A DNA stretch of 64,000 nt from Castor canadensis. Its lineage: Eukaryota > Chordata > Mammalia > Rodentia > Castoridae. Under the pieces are notes generated by a model. The model made no database searches, had not been told where the DNA came from, and saw only the letters and a program-made list of their open reading frames with translations. Below, one piece after another: positions 19,602-32,100 of this stretch (position 1 is the first letter of the stretch; each line of letters starts with the position of its first letter). Position numbers and translations under genes: made by a program. The stretch covers positions 158,655,583 through 158,719,582 of the forward strand of contig NC_133390.1 of the NCBI RefSeq assembly GCF_047511655.1, read 5' to 3'.

Positions 19602-22600
19602 CTGTAGAGGAAAAGGAAGGATATATTCAACTGAAGTGACTTTTTTTTGGGTGGGACTTGAGTTTGAACTCAGGGCTTCATGATTACAAAGTAGGCACTC
19701 TACCACTTGAGCTACACCTCCAGTCCATTTTGCTCTGGTTTTATTATGGAGATGGGGGTCTTGTGAACTATTTGCCCAGGCTGGCCTTGAACTGCGATCC
19801 TCCTGATCTCAGCTTCCCAAGTAGCTAGGATTACATGTGTGAGCCACTGGTGCCCAGCTAGGGCAACTATTTACAGAGCCCTTCAGGGCAGTCTATAAAA
19901 ACCAGAGCTGACATAAGTGAGGCCCTTACTAGACTCTAAGTCAGTCTAAGAGACACTGGGTATGAAGAGTCACAGTTTTTGCTTATGTGATAACTTATGT
20001 GAGAAGACAGTATGCCCTTGAATATTAGGGCCTGGCAACTGGGGAAATGTGAAACAAGTGGTGGGAGATGAAACTCACACCTGGCACACCTAGCTAGAAA
20101 AAAGTGGCAGGGAGGGGAGAGTATTTTTTTTCTTTTTGGTGGCACAGGGGTTTGAATTCAGGGCCTCACACTTACCAGGCTCAAGCGGTTAAGAGCGCCT
20201 GCCTAGTAAGTCGAGGCCCTGAGTTCAAACCCCAGTACTTCCCCATAGTGCCCCCCAAAAAAACAAAGTTGGCCAACTAACCCCGCAATCTGCTTCAGCA
20301 ATTCCTTTTAATGAAGTGTGGTTAGACTAACAGTGCTTTTGGTAAGAAGTTAATGAATGATGCCATAAGCAAGTGTGTAAATTGTGTCAGAAAAACAGCT
20401 TTTGGTTATCTTTTGGAGCCAAGCCATTGTTTTGCAGTAAGTATTTTAAAAAAATACTTATTTATTATTTTTGCTGTACTGGAGGTTGAACTCAGAGCCT
20501 TGTATTTGTGAGGCAGGTACTCTACCACTTGAGACACTCTGTCAGCTCTTTTTGCACTGGTTATTTTTGAGATAGGGACACACTAATTATGTGGAGGGGC
20601 CAGTCTAGACTGAGATCCTCCTTGTGCTTCTGTAGGTGGGATGACAGGCATGTGACACCATGCCCAGTCACTGATTGAGAGGGGGTCTTAGGAACTTTTT
20701 CTCCTGGGCTGACTTTGAATCCCAATTCTCTCAATCTCCACCTCTCAAGTAGCTAGGATTATAGGTTTGGGCTACTATGCCCGATGGTGAAAACTCTTGT
20801 CATGCTATAGTCAAAGTCTCTAAACAACATGATCATGGGACCTTTCTTTTCCTTGGTATTTTGAGACAGGGTCTTGCTATATAACTCATGCTGGCCTTGA
20901 ACTGTTGGTTCACCTGCCTCTGCCTCCTAAATGCTGGAATTACCAGCATGCACCACCATACCCCACACTACTATCAGTGTCTTAAATCAATTTAATTTTG
21001 GTGGCATTGGGATTTGAACTCAGAACCTTGTGTTTATGATAGGTAGGGGCTCTATCACTTGAGCCACACATCAAAGCCCTAAATCAACTTAATCTTATCC
21101 CAGATTTGACTATGTTTCTCAAAGTTTTCAACACAAAGTTCGATTGCACAGTAGTACAATGAGTAACGTGAAGCTCCCCAAATGAAAGCATTTCTTTAAA
21201 TCTCTCTTTTTGTTAGTACTGGGAATTGAACTTAGGCCTTTAAGCATGCTACCTTCTAAGCCATGGCCACTTTGAGCCACTCTGCCAGCCCTGCCCATAA
21301 TCAATTTTTTTATGTCCAACCCATAAGCTTTTCATTGTAGCAAACTTGTCATTTGCAGTGGAAGAAAAAAAAGGTTTTCTCTTGAAAACCTTTTTTAAAA
21401 AAAATCCATTAATTAAGTCAACTTTGGAGGCTTCTCCACTGTTATGAAGAATCAAGTGGTGTTTCTGACAGGCACTTACTGTGGCTGGGAAATTAACTGG
21501 GGTGTGAAGGATTAAGCAATGTCAGGCTCCCCCTTCTTTCTACTTGTTCCCATTTGTCATTGCTCTAAAGCATTCAACAAGCTGGCATGTTTCCTTTCAG
21601 AATGAATCAATGAGTGGGGCCACAAGTAAACAAGTGACTTGTGCTAGAAACTGCCAAAACCCCCCAAAACAAAACAAAAAAAATACCATCTTTTGGATGG
21701 GGGGGCGGAGTGGCGGTGAAGGACGTACTTTTATACTGTCCATGTGGAACAGTTTTTTAAAACTTATTTTGAAGTCTCTATTACATCCCCTGGGTAAATC
21801 TAATCCATATGGGGTCATACAAAAAAGTCACTTTCTATGTCTGAAAAGATGAGGATGTTTTTATTTCTGTGGTTTAATTTATATTGTCTTCAAAATGTTA
21901 CCACTTCCACTGCTCCACTGAACACAGTAAGAGAATCTAGAAGCTAGGCCTGGAGTTGTGGTTTAAGTAGTAGACTGTCTGCCTAACAAGTGCAAGTCCT
22001 CGAGTTCAAACTTTAGCATTGCCAAAAAAAAAAAAAAAAAAAAGAATCTAGGAACAAACTCTTCAAGGTAAGGAATTCTAGGGAAGTGATGGAGTAGCTA
22101 ATGATACAGTTAGGGTGTCCATCAGGCCTTGATCAAAATACTTTTCCTAGTCCGGTGGGGAGAGCCCTTCATCCTGGGAAACGGCGCAGCCGCGAAGGTG
22201 GCCACCCTCTCGTCTGTCACGGAACGCACGTTCGTGTGGAACCTGTCGCTAAACCATTGGTAGCCGGCCTGCTTCTGGGTCGGGGTTTCATACCGAGCAG
22301 AGCAGCTCCCTCGCTGCCATCTATTGATAGTCAACCCCCACAAGGGTTTGAAAAAAATAAAACAAAGAAGAAAATAAAATAAAAAAAAAAAACTTTTCCT
22401 AAAGGCTGTCTAGCTAATCTGTGAATACTCACATTAACCTTCAATACCATACTTACACACACACACACACACTCTTTCTTTCTTCAGTTTAACCAAGGAT
22501 TTTATAAATTAGTGCCAACAAAAAGTCAAATGGTCCAGACTAGTAGTAGAGTAAGGCTGTTCATGTCCATTTAAAAAAATCAGCTAGATGGTAAAGAACT

Positions 22601-23126
22601 GGATCAGTTAACAGTCCTTCAGATGGTTTTCCCTACATGTCACTGAGCAGCATTTACATTTGTAATTTGATAAGGGGATATTTTTGGTCAGACTCTAATA
22701 AATCCTCTAGAATGTGAGTTTTACCTTTCAAAGAGTTTTAGAAATTGATTTTGACCTTGCTTACTTCATTGTGCTTTTTACTGTACTACATCTAGGCAAG
22801 GCTTCTAGAAGCTGGTGGCTCACACTTAAAATCCTAGCTACTTGGAAGGTAGAGATCAGGAAGATCACAGTTCAAAGCCAACCTTATCTTGAAAATACCC
22901 AACCTAAAAAAACAGGCAGGCAGAGTGGCTCAAGTGGTAGAGAATCTGTGAGGCCCTGAGTACAAACGCCAGTACTGCCAAATAAATTAAATAAATAAAT
23001 AAATATGCATGGCTGGCTGGTTTCTAAATGATGTTACAAAAGTACATCAAGTTACTATATTATTCAGGGTTTTCTCCCATATCCTCTGATTTCTTTTTCT
23101 CTTTTCCTTTTTTCTCTCTGTTTCTC

Positions 23127-23157
<31 letters not shown>

Positions 23158-26100
23158 GTCTCTCTGTCTCTCTCATGTTGTTTCTCAAGTCTCTGACTGT
23201 GGGAAGATAAGGGCCATTATCTACTGCCTACTGTGCTGTCAGAATCACCTTGAAGTGCCTCAGGGACACCCACAGCTGACGATGATGACAGGTTGCTCTT
23301 AACTTCTCTCCCATTAATGTTTATTCCCTGGTTTCAAATTTATGCTTTTAAATGTCATGTTTTTAACTGTGATGCTTTTTCCTGGTTGAAAATAGGGCCA
23401 CTCAGGAGGTAGGGATCTGGAGGACAAGGCCAGCCAGGGCAAATACTTCTTGAGACCCAATCTCCACAAGACTCCATCTCCAAAATAACCAGAGCAAAAT
23501 AGATTGGAGGTGTGCCTGCTTTGTTAAGCATAAAGCCCTGAGTTCAAACTCCAGTCTCTCTCACACACAAAAAAAAGGTAATTACACATCATACTGTATA
23601 GCCTAGAAGAACCAGATCCTTTGGGAAAGTGAGCAGTTACAAAAACATGCACAACCAAGGGGAAGTGGATTTTCTCATAAAAGTTCATGTACCTTCCCTT
23701 TCATGCATGGAGTTTAATGCTTTAGTATATTGCAAGGCATGCTTCCTTCCAAACAAGTTTCTGTTTAGGAGATAATTCCCAGAGAGAAGGAAGAAAGTTG
23801 TTGGCTTTATTTCTGTACCTAAAGTGATAGTTATTAAGAGGATATAACTATGCCAGTGATGTACACAGTATACCTGTAAAGGAAAGAAGGCCCCTACCTT
23901 CTCCCCTCACTCTCCAGCAGGCCATTACTTTCAGTACCTCTGTTTCACCTGTACATGACCTGTAGACTGTGGTTTACTCCTAGGGGCTCTTACAAGGCAT
24001 CACGACATTCCTGCCGAGACACATGACCTGCCAACAACAGCTGGGTCCTCAGATTAGTGTCTGATGCTGGTGTTGGTGCACCAGAATCTGACATCTGAAC
24101 GGTACTTGTCTTTTTCAGCACTTCTGCTGATATTTGGTATTCAGCCAGGATCCTAGCTCTTCCCCAAACTGAGCTACTCAAACTAAGTGCATTTCCTGAG
24201 AAGATGAGGTAGCAGATCCTCTCACATCTGGGCCTTTGCATATGCTATACCTTTTTCCTAGAATACGCCAATATCCATGGCCTGGTTAATGCTTTTTCAT
24301 TCTTCAGGTCTCAACTTAATCATCTCTTTCTCCAAAAAGCCTTCTCTAAGCAAAGGGGCAAAAATTCCACCTATGTGCTCTTATAGCATCATGTAATTTT
24401 GCCATCACAGCATCTAACATTTAACACAGTGTATTAGTTTTTCTTTGCTTGTCTCTCCTTTTTTTTTTTTCTTTTCAAGACAAAGTCTCACTATGAAGAC
24501 CAGGCTGGCCTCGAAGTCATGATCCGTCTGCCTTTATCTCCAGAATGCTGGGATTACTGTTGTGTACCACCACACCAGGTGGTTTATCTTAAAATATAGT
24601 GAAGACAAAGACTCTGTCTTTCCCTATTATATCCTATCACCAGGGCCTGGTAACTAGCAAGCCTTAATAAATATTTGATGGGTATTTATTTATTTACTTA
24701 TTTGAGGTTGGGCTTTGTGTTTGCAAAACAGGCGTTCATAAAGCAGATGTTCTACCACTTCAGCCACACACCATTTTGCTCTGGTTTTGTTTTTGAAGAT
24801 GGTGGTCTCATGAACTATTTGCCCAAACTGGCCTCCAACTGCTGTCTTCCTGATTTCAGCCTAAGTAGCTAGGATTACAGGTATCAAGCCACCAGTGCCC
24901 AGCTGTTTCATTTATTAACTACTGACCAATAACTTTTTGTCTTAGGCACCATACTAGGTACCTCAATAGAGTTTACACACTAATTACCTACTACACAAAT
25001 AGGTATCACATTATAGCTGTATCATTATGAGAGGGAAGAATCTGGCTACGATCCCTCACAGCAGTGATAATTAAGCTAAAGAATGAAGAGTGGGAAGTTA
25101 AGAAGAGGCTTGGGTGGAGGGAAGGTGATCCCTCCAACAGTTGCAACATAAGCAAGCAGGCCTTGAGATGAGGATAGCATGTCTGATTTGCAGAGGGAAG
25201 TGGGATGACACTGGGAGAGGACAATGGTCAGATCACCTAGGACCTTTGTGGTCCATTTTTGAGGCTTTAGACTTTAATCCTAATTATAATAAATCACTGA
25301 TGGGTTTGGGCCCCTGAGATAAAATCAGCTTTTTTGGATTGAATTTGATGCGAGGGTGAGTGAAGAAGTATCAGGGTGGACTGCCTACTGAATAGATGTA
25401 CCATGCATTGAGATGGAGAACAGTGACAGAGGACCTAACAATAGAAGTAAAAATTACAAGTCTTGTTACAGACATGTTGAGCTTGAGGTTCTGTTAATAA
25501 GACTAAGACTGTGCATGCAGCTGGCTAAGATCTCTAGGCATCTGTATTAGAAATACACATTTCTAAGTCATCTATAAAAGAAGTGGGACATGGATGAGAT
25601 CAATTAGTGGGAAGTTATAAGTTGAAAAGGTAACTCAGGACAGGCTGGGGATATGGCTCAAGTGGTAGAACACTTGCCTAGCAAGCATTCAGGCATGAGT
25701 CCCTGAGTTAAAACTCCAGTATCACCAAGGGTTGGGGGGGAAACATCAAAAAGGTGACTCAGGATTGAAATTTGAGAAAAACCAGTATCTATGAAAAACG
25801 AGAAAAAAGTCATCAGATAGGTAGCAGAAAACAACTGAGAGTTCTGCATCACAGAAGCCAAGAGACGAGTTAATTCAAAAAGGAGACTACCACTTGAAGT
25901 CATGCCTCCTGCTCTTTTTTGCTTCGGTTTATTTTCAGGTAGGGTCTTGAGTTTTTGTCTAGGCTGGTTTCAGACTGTGATCTTCCTATGTATGCCTCCC
26001 ATGTACTTGGGATCATAGGCACACACCACTACACCAGCTATTGATTGAGATGGGGTCTTGCTAACTTTTTGCCTAAGCTGGCCTCAAACTGCCATCCCTC

Positions 26101-29100
26101 CTGATATCTGTCTCCCGAGCAGCTGGGATTATAGGTGTGAGTCACTGCATATGGCAAAGTTTGAGGTCAGAAAAGACGGGATCAAAGGCCCAGGTGAAGG
26201 CACTGGTCTTGGACTTTAGGAGATGCAACTGCTCTAGCATAGTAGGAACAAAGGAGGCTACTTGGTGGATTGGAAATTGAGTTCTATTTTCTCTGTGAGG
26301 AGGGAAGGGTCTCTAATGAAAGGATGTGGGGAAGTCTACAGATTTAAAAAAAAGTAGAGAGGGCAGGGTTGGTGATATATACCTGTAACCCCAGCATTTA
26401 GGAGGCTAAGGCAGAAGGATCAAGGGTTTTAGGACAAGGGGCACATGACTAAAGTAGCAGAGTGCTTGACTAGCAAGTACAAATCCCTGAGTTCAAAGCC
26501 CAGTACTGCTAAAAAAAAAAAAAAAAAAACAAAAAAAAAAACCTTGCTGCCCCATTTTTTTTTTTTTTTTTTAAACATTAGAGATTAGGAAAGAGACTTG
26601 GCCACAGAAAGGTGGTTGCACCATATTCAGGATCTAGCTGAAGTGGGAGATCACGAATTTAAAGTGAGGTCAATCTGCCATGTTATGTTCTTTCTCTTCC
26701 CACCCTACCCCATAGCAGTGCTTGTTGTTCTTGTGTACACATACAGAAAACATATAGTTAAATGAGTTGACAAATTAAGTACCAAACAAGTAGTTGAAAT
26801 CAAAGAAACAAGACAAATTTAAGGAACAGAAGCAAAGATGAAGGACAAAGTCCTCTGATGCAGTGATGAGGATCCTATTCCTCTATTTGACCCACAAACA
26901 GTGCCTATATCCATCCCACTGCTAACCTTTAGTAGAGCTGGAGGCTGAAGCAGGTCGAGAAGATCGTTTACGATGTCCATTCTCCACACTTTCAGAAGCC
27001 ATAGTTAGCTCTTCAGTTCGGGAGTTTCTTCGGCTTGGGGTTTTGGATTTTTCAACTATTTCTTTTGGCTCACTGCTAATAAAGGGAAGCACAAAGTTTC
27101 GAAGGAGGGACTCAAGTCACATAGAAAGGGACTATTTAGATAGAGTTTCATTTCATAAGGAGATTAGAAACAACACAGTGTTGGGGGATGTACCTCAGTG
27201 GTAGAGCACTTGCCTAGCCAAAAAAAAAAAGCAAAAGAACATTATAGTTATTCTGGAGAGAAAATATTCTGCCCAAGAGACAAAGAGAAGGATTACCTTC
27301 TATATTATTGAGAATTTAAAAATGAGCCTAGCTTGTTACATTTGTAAAAAACAAAAAACAAACTTCCTCAACCAGTTTCCTAAGGTAAAATAATATTCCT
27401 CTTCAAAATTTAAAAAATTAGATTTGTACAGATATGAAAAAGGTATTTAATATATGATGTTTGAAAATTGCTACTAACTCAAAATAGGAAATTATGAATG
27501 TTTGTTTGCATTTACTATGAGCCAGGTATAGTTAGTTAATAGCACATTATAAGTCAAATTATGGTAATATATTCATAATATGCTGCAAGGTACACTGATA
27601 GCCCTACCCCAACCTTTGTTTTTCAGTATGTAAAGATTTTAAATTGGCAATATTGTTACAGAGGATACAGAGACAAAAACATTTTCATATACTCCTAACA
27701 AAGTATAAATTGGGTAACCCAATGATTCTCAATAAGAGACAATTTTGCCTCTTAAGAGACCAATTCTAGTAATATCTGAAAACATCTCTTTCATCTCTTT
27801 CTCTCCCCTGCCCCATTTCAGTGCTGAAGATCAAACCCATAGCCTTGCACATGCTAGGCAAGTACCCTGCCACTGAGCTACATACCCAGCTCTGGAGACA
27901 TTTTTGATTGTTACAACTTGGGAGGGGTGTTACTTGCATCTTTTGAGTAGAGGCCAGGGAATGCTGCTGAACAAAGCAGGCTAAAAAAAAGAATTATCTG
28001 ATTGAAAATGTCAGTAAAATTGAGAGAGACTGAGAAACCTTGGTGTAATCCTTTGCTTTCAGCAATTCCATTTCTAGGTGCTTTTTAAGAAAGCAATTTT
28101 TTTTTTGTGGAACTCGGGTTTTGGACTCAGGGCCTCACTCTTGCTAGACAGGTGCTCTACCACTTGAGCCACTCCACCAGCCCTTTTTGTGTTGTGTATT
28201 TTCAAGTTAGGGTCTCTCAGACTATATGCCTGGGCTGGCTTCGAACCATGATCCTCCTGATCTCTGCCTCCTGAGTAGCTAGGATTACAGGTGTGAGCCA
28301 CTGTCACCTGGCTGGAAGCAAATCTTTTTACAGAGCTCTAATCACAAACAAGGAGGTCAAGATGCTTTATTTATACTGAATATAAATAAATATATATATA
28401 TAAATATATATATATAAATATATATATAGTGAAAACAAAAGACCTAAAAATGTTTAATAATAATAGATTACTTAAGCAAATTATGGCACATCCATATGCA
28501 GTCATAAAAAATGATGTTGTGGAAGATTATTTTATAACATAAAATGATACATTACTAAGTGGGAAAAATCTGTCAATATTATGAATAGTAAAACTTCATT
28601 TTCACTGTAATATAGAAAATATATGTAACCACATAGGAAAGAGTGGGTATGATGTATACATACACACACATCTGATACAGTATCTCTGTATGTATGTGTA
28701 TTTTATGAAGAGTATTAAAAAATGATGAACTAAAATATATTCAGTGAATACTGTTGAACTGTAGCAATACTGGCTTACTGGTGAGTTATTTTCGTCTTTA
28801 TTATTCTCTGACATCAATTTGAAAGTTTATTAAATAAACTTTTTACTATTTTCATGATTCAAAACGTGCATATTAAAATCATTATAAAAAAAGCAGCTGA
28901 TTAAATTTGATTGCAACATGGAACTGAAATAAAAATAATTTCAACTGCTAGGGATGTGCCTCGAGTGATAAAGTGCTTGCCCAGCATGAATGAGGCCCCG
29001 AGTTCAATCCCCAGTACTGCAAACAAAACAAATAATAATGTAGCAAAACAAACTGGTCAAAGATTGCCTCTTTTGGGAAGTCTTCCATGCCTCACTACCC

Positions 29101-32100
29101 AAGTGGAGCTATCTCTTCTGACTTTTGGATTCACAGTCTATATATGGCACTCTAGAGCACCTATTGGACTGAACAGCATGTTCTATTTTAATGTTTCATG
29201 ACTTCCACTAGATTGTGAGCTCCTTACAAGCACAAACCATGGTTGACTATCAATTGTCCCTACCCCTCCACCATTCACTTCTCCCGGAGAGCCTTTACTG
29301 GTAGCACCAAGGCTGGGAATTGGGCCATACTGTTCATTACCTAAGCTTTATGTAAAACAGCTGCCCCCATACCCAACCACAGTCAAAGCCAGCCAGAGAC
29401 CAGACTAGAGCTGGGTTAGAATTACAAATCAAGGAGATTAACACCTCCTTTTAGAGATTGTAAAGATGGCTTTCTGGATGGGAGCCCAGAAAATGGTCAA
29501 AGATTCTTAGGAAGGAAGATTTCTAATGGAGGGTGCCTCTTTCCCTTGGCAAAACGAAAGCCACAGTAATTCTGTCCTCATGTTTATATGGTCAGTGCTC
29601 AGACAGCTCTAGAAACTGATACTTACAAGGTATTTTTGGTTTGTTAGCTTCTTTTCTAGACAAACAGTTCAGAAACACAAATGAATTCAAGGATTAGCTC
29701 AATCCAAATAAAACCAGACAGGCAGAGTGGTATAATAGGAATAGCAATGAATCTGAAATAAGATGACCAGGGTCAAGTCAGAGCTGTGCATGTATCAGCC
29801 ATGATATTTAACTCTCTCTATGCTCCAGAGTCTTGATCTGGAGAGCTCTAGAACATCTTTTGTCTTGTGCAATACATAGGTCATATGTGACGGCTCTGGA
29901 GTCAGAAGACCTGGGTGTGAAACAGCCTCACCATTTACTAAATCTCTGACTCTGGGCAATTTAGTTAAACCTTTCTTAGCTTCAGAGTTCTCATCTATAA
30001 GACAGAACTTATTTTGCTAATAAACAATGGTGAAAATCAAGTGAGGCACTACATCAAGGGAGCCTGTAGCCCAGAGGATGTCAAGGAATAGTATTCAAAT
30101 AAATGTTGACCATTATTACCTCTTTACAGGGCTGCTATGAAAATTAAATGAGAAATGATTGTGAAGGGGTTTTAACAAACTAAACTGCTGTACAAATATG
30201 AGAAATTCTTTAAAATGTTATCTCATGTATTTCTACAACTAAAAAAGGGATGACTTTTGGAAGATAATACTCCTTTCACGGAGCTAATGAGGCTAAAGCC
30301 ATAGATGTGTTTCATTTTGTTAGGTTATATGGAGTGGCACAGTTAACAGAACAAAACATGGGTTTGGGATCAGACCCTACCTGGCCTTTTCTCTTTCACC
30401 TTGAGGATCAAACAACTATACTTTAGAAGGCAGCTGCAAAGACTATTATTAAGGCACTGGGAACAGACTTACTTTACTTAGTAAACTTACTATTTACTCT
30501 CTATATCGAGTGCTGAACAATTTTCAGAACAACTATAAAAAGTAGAAACTCATTCACCAAGTTTTGTTAAGAGAAATGTTCTCTCTGAGGGGTCAGGACT
30601 TACAGGAAGGAGCTCTGCAGGTGAACAGTAAAAACAGACTGGTGCAAAAGTGCAGGAAAAGGACAAGGTGAGGAGGGGTTTAAAGACTTAGCAATCTGAT
30701 ACCCTTCAAAGAGGCTTATGCCATGGTCACGCTAAGTCTGCAGAAATGATCATCTTACCTTTGTCCGGAGACTATGACAGCATTTGCCTCAAGTTCTGTA
30801 AAAGATACAAAGGACAGAATGGGATGTGGGAGCTGCTGGTGTATGTGCCCACAGGAGAAGCTAGGGGTCTGCAAGAACCCTGAATGCCTTATTTGGGCTA
30901 ACAGGTCTCTGTGCCCAGCAGGATTCTCCCCCTACATGGTATGGAGACAAAATTGGCATTGACCCAGCTTGGTTTGTTGGGAACATAAGATACTTACTTG
31001 GTCTATTTTTATTTCTATTTCACACTGTGAAATAATCCTATTTGGATCAACAGAACTAAATTCATACTGCCTGGTTCATATTTCACTCAGCTATACCTAG
31101 AGGTTACTAAGACAAACCTCTTCCTTTCATGCAAAAGAGATTGTTTCATTCTGGAAATACGTGCACTCTCTTGCACTTTTTAAAAAAATGGCAGCATTCC
31201 ACCAGCCCTATTTTTGTGAAGGGTTTTTTGAGATAGGGTCTCATGGAACTATTTGCCCAGGCTGGCTTCAAACTGTGATCCTCCTGATTTCTGCCTCCCA
31301 AGTAGCTAGGATTACAGGCGTGAGCCACCGGCGCTCAGCTCTCTTTCCCTTTCTAGTTTCTCCTTTTCTTACTGAAAAATGAGTTTACTATGGGACCCAC
31401 TTTTCTGAATAATTTGCTCCATTCCAACACTTCCCAAATGTCTAGCACCATGTCAGTTATCATTAAGTAGGGGACACTAAAGAAAGAATCTGGGTAGCTG
31501 AAATGGTTTTTGCTCATTCATTCTATCCAGAGGCCTGATTCTTCCCAGAGTGGGCAGTAGAAAGTCCTACCCATCATATTGGGTGTAGTACCCTAAAAGT
31601 AGGTTTTAAAGTAATCACAAGTTATATCTTATTTTTTTTGCTGGCTTATACTCGCAAAATTAAATTATACTCGCAAAAAAAAAAGGATGGTTATGTTGCT
31701 TCCTATCACTGAAGGTGCATACTGTCAGTGATATTCTAACTTATTTGTGAAAACCAGTCATACTTTTTTTTTGTACCCCTCAATGACCTTCAGTGAGAAA
31801 GAGCCAGGCAAGACTAAACTGAAACATATCTATGATATTTATCTGCCTTAGCAGTCTAATCTGTGAAATAATGTTATTGGCATTAATTGGTTTTCAGAGC
31901 TGACCCAACATTCCACAGCAGTTATCTGTCAGAATACCATGGGATTTCTCCTTCCAGAATGAGCATTCCTAGGGCTAGTTACAATATCTTGGTCCTGGGG
32001 AGAAACTTAATACCTCCAGAGATGACTGAAATGACTCTGCCTCCCTGGAGGAAAGGCTATCTCGCTGATAGAGGTTCTCTGAACAAGCCTCTGCTCCTGT

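Larger units (their letters stand above)
19602..26926 (-). other. NCOA6: NCOA6 last intron
   Basis: This 7.3-kb intron is the most repeat-loaded in the gene. It holds many SINEs, a 28S rRNA retrocopy, a fold-back SINE, an L2 fragment and microsatellites. Parts of 23590-24230 show nothing recognisable. Confidence 0.85.
27076..30758 (-). other. NCOA6: NCOA6 intron
   Basis: It contains a partial SINE (27180-27230), an old DNA transposon interrupted by a SINE, an AT microsatellite, further SINEs and a MIR. 28430-28900 and 29040-29720 show no recognisable element. Confidence 0.8.

Noticed and set aside
22101-22382. Protein-coding frames on both strands at the 28S-like segment
   Set aside because: The sequence is explained by retroposed rRNA; frames are incidental.
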